Positions 60,271-64,000 of a stretch of DNA of 64,000 nt are shown here, piece by piece. The translations under genes were made by a program, and so were the position numbers. This stretch comes from Clostridiales bacterium CHKCI006 (GTDB lineage: Bacteria; Bacillota_I; Bacilli_A; Erysipelotrichales; Coprobacillaceae). Where the stretch lies: positions 1 to 64,000 of the forward strand of contig FCNA01000033.1 in NCBI GenBank assembly GCA_900018345.1. Reading direction: 5' to 3'. Numbering within the stretch: the stretch's first letter is position 1; each line of letters starts with the position of its first letter. Under the pieces are notes generated by a model. That model worked only from the letters and a program-made list of their open reading frames with translations, was not told where the DNA came from and ran no database searches.

Positions 60271-61689
60271 TTAATCGCTTAAATCCTCACCGTTGCTAGC
60301 AATGACTTTCTTATACCAGAAGAATGAATCCTTTCTATAGCGATCCAATGTCTTTAGATCAAATTCTTCACGATCGACATAGATAAAGCCGTAACGTTTT
60401 ACCATACCCTCATGTGTAGAGATCAGGTCGATTGCGCTCCATGGGCAATATCCCATCATCTCACAGCCATCAGAAATCGCTAAACGCATCTGTTCAATAT
60501 GATCTCTTAAATATTTGATACGATAACCGTCATGTACCTTGCCATCTTCTGTCAGCTTATCATAAGCACCTAAACCATTTTCTGTTACAACCATTGGTAA
60601 ACGATATCTGGAGTACATTTCACGAATAGTTGCTCTAAAGCCGATTGGGTCGATCTCCCATCCAAATTCTGTGGTTGGCAGATTTGGGTTCTTGAAGCCT
60701 TTATAGAAACCGGCTTCTCCGCGTGCGGTCTGCTGGTCTGCACCAGGATCCATCTTTTCGGATCCATCGCTGGCCTGAACAGTAGCCGTATTGTAATAGT
60801 TAAATCCGATGAAATCCGGATGTCCGTTCTTTAAAGCTTCCACATCCCCTTCGCCGAATTCAGGACAAGCATCATTTTCTTCTAAATATGCCCAAACAAG
60901 GTTATTATAAACACCATAGACTGCCATATCTAAGTACAACCAGTTACGGATGGCATTATAGTTTTGAGCCGCTAAAACATCTTCAGGTTTGCAAGTGGCA
61001 GGGTAAACTAAAGATATATTTGGTGCCGGACCAATCTTGGCGCCTGGCAGCATTTCATGGCAGAGTGCCATGGCTTTTGCCTGTGCAACTAACATGTGAT
61101 GATTTTGCTGATAAGTTTCTTTTAAAACATTCGTGCATCCTTCAGGAATATGCAGTGTTCCAATGACAGGACCTACCAGTGTCAGCATGTTTTGCTCATT
61201 GATGGTCAGCCAGTATTTCACGCGATCACCAAAGTTTTCAAACATGATTTTCGCAAAATAGAGGAACCAGTCAATGGACTCACGATTGCTCCAGGAACCT
61301 TTTTCATCTAAGGCAGCTGGCATATCGAAGTGGAACATCGTCACTAATGGTTCGATGCCATATTTCAGACATTCATCAATCAGATTATTGTAATAAGCGA
61401 TCCCTTTAGGATTGACTTCACCGATTCCCTGAGGAATGATTCGTGACCAGGAAATGGAGAATCGATAGGTCTTAAAGCCCATCTCTGCCATTAAGGCAAC
61501 ATCTTCTTTGTAACGATGATACTGATCTGCACACACCGTTAGATCAGAAGTGCCGGCAGGAACTTCTTTGACATCCTGACAGGATGGTCCTTTACCATCT
61601 TCAAGGTTAGCACCTTCTACCTGATAAGCAGATGTACTGGCTCCCCAAAGGAAATCTTTAGGAAAAGGTTTTAATTTCTTATGTAGCAT
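60271..61689 (-). CDS. Glycoside hydrolase family 1 (6-phospho-)beta-glucosidase
   Basis: A 472-residue GH1 enzyme. It has the family start FLWGASTSAYQVEGA (about 13-27), the acid/base Glu165 in LTINEQN and nucleophile Glu370 in VTENGLG. The segment STHEGMVKRYGFIYVD keeps the Ser...Lys-x-Tyr spacing that binds the 6-phosphate, which favours a 6-phospho-beta-glucosidase acting on PTS-imported sugars such as cellobiose. No PTS gene is adjacent. A promoter with a cre-like site lies upstream, so CcpA control is likely. GAAGGAGG precedes the ATG. Confidence 0.92.
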   Translation of the reverse strand: MLHKKLKPFPKDFLWGASTSAYQVEGANLEDGKGPSCQDVKEVPAGTSDLTVCADQYHRYKEDVALMAEMGFKTYRFSISWSRIIPQGIGEVNPKGIAYYNNLIDECLKYGIEPLVTMFHFDMPAALDEKGSWSNRESIDWFLYFAKIMFENFGDRVKYWLTINEQNMLTLVGPVIGTLHIPEGCTNVLKETYQQNHHMLVAQAKAMALCHEMLPGAKIGPAPNISLVYPATCKPEDVLAAQNYNAIRNWLYLDMAVYGVYNNLVWAYLEENDACPEFGEGDVEALKNGHPDFIGFNYYNTATVQASDGSEKMDPGADQQTARGEAGFYKGFKNPNLPTTEFGWEIDPIGFRATIREMYSRYRLPMVVTENGLGAYDKLTEDGKVHDGYRIKYLRDHIEQMRLAISDGCEMMGYCPWSAIDLISTHEGMVKRYGFIYVDREEFDLKTLDRYRKDSFFWYKKVIASNGEDLSD

Positions 61690-61721
61690 CTTTTGCTTTC
61701 CTCCTTCGTTTTGATGACTTT

Positions 61722-61750
61722 ATTGTACGAAAAAATCAAAGCGTTTTCAA
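61722..61750 (-). promoter_or_regulatory. Promoter with overlapping cre-like site of the beta-glucosidase gene
   Basis: The minus strand reads TTGAAA (61745-61750), a 17-nt spacer and TACAAT (61722-61727). The -35 is overlapped by TGAAAACGCTTTGA (61736-61749), which differs from the CcpA cre consensus at one of fourteen positions, so glucose repression is expected. Confidence 0.75.
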
Positions 61751-61813
61751 GCGAATATTAAAATTTATCAAATATATACGCAGCTTTTTATTTTCAATGT
61801 TTCCATCCTACAC

Positions 61814-61840
61814 AAAAAAAAGAGGAACGGCTATTCCTCT
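61814..61840 (-). terminator. Intrinsic terminator of the flavoprotein gene
   Basis: Stem AGAGGAA / TTCCTCT (61821-61827 and 61834-61840) with the stop codon in the loop, followed on the minus strand by a T run. Confidence 0.88.
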
Positions 61841-62394
61841 TCTAAGGTCCAGCGGGTCAAACGTTCTGCACGTTCGAGATAAGCCGTTGTCTTCTGGCAA
61901 GTAGTGGCTTCCTGACAGCCGGTAAAAACTTCTGTCTGATAAGCAGTTATGCTGCGGCTTAAGCTAGGCAGCGTCAGGATCAGATCGACCTGGTGCTTCA
62001 TCTCCGCTTCTTCTGATCCAGTACATGTCAGCATCATGCCGACACGCTTAGGTACACCCAGTTCATATGTCTTACAGGCAAACGTACAGCATAAACGATT
62101 GAATAGAGTCATCATCTGTGCCGCCATACAGTTATAATAAATAGGTGCTTCGGCAATGATCACATCCGCTTTATGCGCCTGCTTCAACAATGCACGAAAA
62201 TCATCATTCTGGACACAAACACCTGTCCTGGCACACCCATAACAGGCCTGACAGAAATGAACTTGCAGATCTCTCATATGGACCGTTGTTACCTCTGCCT
62301 GTACTTGTTTAGCAACCTTTGCCGCAGCATTGATCAGTGCATCTCCATTTCCACCCTTCGTTGGTGAGGTGATCATCAGCAATACTTTTTTCAT
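61831..62394 (-). CDS. Flavodoxin-fold NAD(P)H-dependent FMN reductase (iron-sulfur flavoprotein-like)
   Basis: A 187-residue protein of the flavodoxin-like FMN reductase family. The N-terminus has the phosphate-binding loop TSPTKGGNGDAL (about 8-19). A Cys-rich segment, CQACYGCARTGVCVQ (about 54-68), is the cluster motif of iron-sulfur flavoproteins. The flavin loop is EAPIYYNCMAAQMMTLFNRL. It moves electrons to quinones, metals or nitro compounds; the substrate is unknown. The ATG at 62394 follows GAGGAGGAG. Confidence 0.88.
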   Translation of the reverse strand: MKKVLLMITSPTKGGNGDALINAAAKVAKQVQAEVTTVHMRDLQVHFCQACYGCARTGVCVQNDDFRALLKQAHKADVIIAEAPIYYNCMAAQMMTLFNRLCCTFACKTYELGVPKRVGMMLTCTGSEEAEMKHQVDLILTLPSLSRSITAYQTEVFTGCQEATTCQKTTAYLERAERLTRWTLEEE

Positions 62395-62552
62395 GGTTCT
62401 CCTCCTCGTATCATCTATTTGATAAAGATGTCCCATTCATCATACACCTTTTTACACAAAACAGAAGTTCACAAAAGGAATGCAGTGAAAACCTATTCAT
62501 TTATACATGTTACCATTTTCCATCGCTATACCATGAAACGTTGTCGATAACC

Positions 62553-62574
62553 AAAAAAGCAGGCCGATGCCTGC
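62553..62574 (-). terminator. Intrinsic terminator of the GNAT gene at 62592
   Basis: Stem GCAGGC / GCCTGC (62559-62564 and 62569-62574) with a 4-nt loop, followed on the minus strand by six T. Confidence 0.85.
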
Positions 62575-62591
62575 CCACACATTTCAAAGAA

Positions 62592-63065
62592 TCAGTCGTT
62601 GAATTGAACCATACGATAAAAAGAGCCTTCACCAATATCAGTCACTCGTTTAAATGGTGCACCGACGATCTTAAACCCAGCATTCTCATAGCAGCAAATG
62701 GCACGTTGATTCCAGCTGCGCACTTCTAAATACAGCGGTTTTGTCGGATAGGCCTGTTTAGCTATCTCACTGGTGATTTCGAGGATCTGTCGTCCATAAT
62801 GACGGTTGCACGCATCCGGACGCACACCAATTCCAATAAAGACGGCCTCTGCTTCCTCTTTGATATTCACAAAACCAAGCAGTTGTCCATGCAAATGAAA
62901 TCCCCAGTACTGCTTAGCTGCAGCAGGATTTGTAAAGCCCATTTGACGCGATCTCATGGTTTGGTAATCCGGCAAGTCATAAATGTGATACTCACCCTCA
63001 TACTTCCAGCTGCAAATGTCTTTTTGTTCCTGCTCGCTCAAATGACGATATTCCCATTGACACAT
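62592..63065 (-). CDS. GNAT family N-acetyltransferase
   Basis: A 157-residue GNAT protein. The acetyl-CoA site is seen as IGIGVRPDACNRHYGRQILEI (residues split around 80-100), and the C-terminal RAICCYENAGFKIVG is the usual GNAT end motif. The N-terminus (WKYEGEYHIYDLPDY) is shared with the YesJ/YkkB-like bacterial GNATs. The substrate is unknown. The ATG at 63065 has GGGG eight nt upstream. It has its own terminator. Confidence 0.82.
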   Translation of the reverse strand: MCQWEYRHLSEQEQKDICSWKYEGEYHIYDLPDYQTMRSRQMGFTNPAAAKQYWGFHLHGQLLGFVNIKEEAEAVFIGIGVRPDACNRHYGRQILEITSEIAKQAYPTKPLYLEVRSWNQRAICCYENAGFKIVGAPFKRVTDIGEGSFYRMVQFND

Positions 63066-63120
63066 ATTTTTGTCCCCTTTCATCTTTCCAATACAATACT
63101 GAAATATTTCTAAATAACAC

Positions 63121-63456
63121 CTAATAGTAACAATCTATGACTGGCGCAGTTATTTCTTCACAAAATAGCGGCTCCATTCACTTGACATCGATATGGCTTG
63201 GCTCACCCCTAAAGCACTCATGCATGATGATCATCAATTCGTATATGGCTGACTCTCCTTTTCTTTGTGCGCTTATAGACAACGTCTACAACCTGTATCA
63301 TCCGACAGGCGAGCATCAATGATGGATGATACGCTCTTTCTCAATGGAAACAATCGTTCGCGTCAAAACACGCACTAGATCAGCTAACTCTGCATCATAG
63401 AAACTGCCAGGCATAAGGCTCAACGGTAATCTTCTATTATATGAAGCAAACGACAT
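63121..63456 (-). pseudogene. Probable gene remnant, unidentified
   Basis: This otherwise empty stretch holds coding-like pieces on the minus strand: a 46-codon ORF (63316-63456; NRRLPLSLMPGSFYDAEL, then VRVLTRTIVSIEKERI), and, in another frame, KGESAIYELMIIMHECFRGE followed by an in-frame TGA and MEPLFCEEITAPVIDCYY up to a stop at 63121. They read like the start and end of one protein broken by frameshifts and a stop. I do not recognise the family, and the 46-codon piece lacks a ribosome binding site. Confidence 0.4.
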
Positions 63457-63496
63457 TTAACTAACGCAAGCCCTATGTGAAGTTGACCTCACTCAT

Positions 63497-63528
63497 AAAA
63501 AACGGGTATAGGCATCTATACCCGTTTT
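63497..63528 (-). terminator. Intrinsic terminator of the PHP-domain gene
   Basis: Perfect 13-bp stem with a GCAT loop (63499-63511 with 63516-63528; core ACGGGTATAG / CTATACCCGT), A-rich on the left so that the minus-strand transcript ends in U. Confidence 0.88.
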
Positions 63529-63544
63529 CAAATAAAATACTTTT

Positions 63545-64000
63545 TTACTTGTCCGCAATCAGCCCGGCTTGTTTCAACTGCATTTCCGTGGTCTGCTGAT
63601 CGATCGTACATTGCGACCCATTGATGGCAATCGCCGGTTTGGTCTTTCCGTGAAAATCACTGCCACTTGTAATCAGAAGACCATATGCCAGTCCCTTTTG
63701 ATAGAAATAGTTAATCGTCTCTGGAGAATGGTAACTGCTGAAGGCTTCAACTCCATCCAAGCCCAGTGCAACCATTTCATCAAGGCGTTCAAAACACCCT
63801 TTCAAATTATTGCCGGGATGTGCCAGCACCGCCTTACCGCCAGCCTGATGGATCAGCTGAATCGTTTCCTCTAAAGAAGGATATACGATTTCTGTATAAC
63901 ATGGTTTCCCCTGTGCATAATAGTCCCAATAGAAATTCACAAACGGATTATCGCTGCGACGGCCGCCTTCCCGATAAGGTTTTAAGAGCTCAGCATCCTG
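63545..64000 (-). CDS. PHP domain phosphoesterase (partial, N-terminus outside window)
   Basis: The last 151 residues of a PHP-family protein; the gene continues past base 64000. It shows PYREGGRRSDNPFVNFYWDYY, GGKAVLAHPGNN (metal His in the HPG motif) and ITSGSDFHGKTKP (metal Asp and His). This is the pattern of YciV/RNase AM-type PHP phosphoesterases, which hydrolyse 3',5'-bisphosphonucleotides or RNA 5' ends; the exact substrate is inferred from the family. Confidence 0.88.
   Translation of the reverse strand, partial: QDAELLKPYREGGRRSDNPFVNFYWDYYAQGKPCYTEIVYPSLEETIQLIHQAGGKAVLAHPGNNLKGCFERLDEMVALGLDGVEAFSSYHSPETINYFYQKGLAYGLLITSGSDFHGKTKPAIAINGSQCTIDQQTTEMQLKQAGLIADK

Overview
The window is a chromosomal segment of a low-to-moderate GC Gram-positive bacterium (Bacillota). 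The first ~200 bases are the 5' end of a 16S rRNA gene on the minus strand, and sigma-A-type promoters, strong Shine-Dalgarno sites and a BceRS-AB module all fit. The 16S fragment and gene content look most like the Erysipelotrichales; this placement is inference and was not checked by a search. Almost everything except six genes is on the minus strand, in many short operons separated by clear intrinsic terminators. No CRISPR array, tRNA, complete insertion sequence or phage was seen.

Layout. 0-6.5 kb: rRNA operon head with two promoters, a small membrane protein, a polysaccharide deacetylase, xpt with a tiny upstream ORF, an O-acetyltransferase and a class B PBP. 6.5-12.7 kb: proS overlapping a putative glycoside hydrolase, a nucleotidyltransferase, a PNPOx-like protein, and RibU under an FMN riboswitch. 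12.7-17.3 kb: a peptide-antibiotic module (bceR, bceS, bceA, bceB) whose kinase carries an in-frame stop. 17.4-27.5 kb: HAD phosphatase, amidohydrolase, MATE exporter, and an operon of CobW-type GTPase, SWIM/SNF2 helicase and aldehyde dehydrogenase. 26.6-38.1 kb: a defence region with a complete four-gene type II Wadjet (jetABCD), a Panacea-type toxin-antitoxin pair directly upstream, and an unidentified gene and a pRiA4b ORF-3-like gene downstream, the latter behind a strongly folded leader.

38.2-41.6 kb: YjdF (DUF2992) behind a probable yjdF riboswitch, followed by two tandem unidentified paralogues that each carry an internal domain resembling the RNA polymerase alpha C-terminal domain. 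This is the least explained gene set here. 41.7-48 kb: PAS protein, phosphoesterase, an anchored Ig-like protein, an ADP-ribosylglycohydrolase/macro-domain operon and a purine permease. 48-54 kb: an orphan protein with three helix-turn-helix repeats, a DUF89 protein, and a four-gene Hsp70/J-protein operon. 54.3-58.3 kb: a decaying stretch (ABC exporter remnant, Nudix-NTF2 gene with an internal stop, pRiA4b-like gene with two stops and a frameshift) interspersed with intact kptA and a double GNAT. 58.4-64 kb: SWIM protein, YczE-like membrane protein, phospho-beta-glucosidase with a cre-like site, flavoprotein, GNAT, and a PHP-domain protein cut by the window edge.

Functions connect in a few places: cell-envelope upkeep and defence (deacetylase, PBP, Bce module), foreign-DNA control (Wadjet plus toxin-antitoxin), and ADP-ribose chemistry (macro domain, ADP-ribosylglycohydrolase and KptA, which makes a known macro-domain-type substrate).
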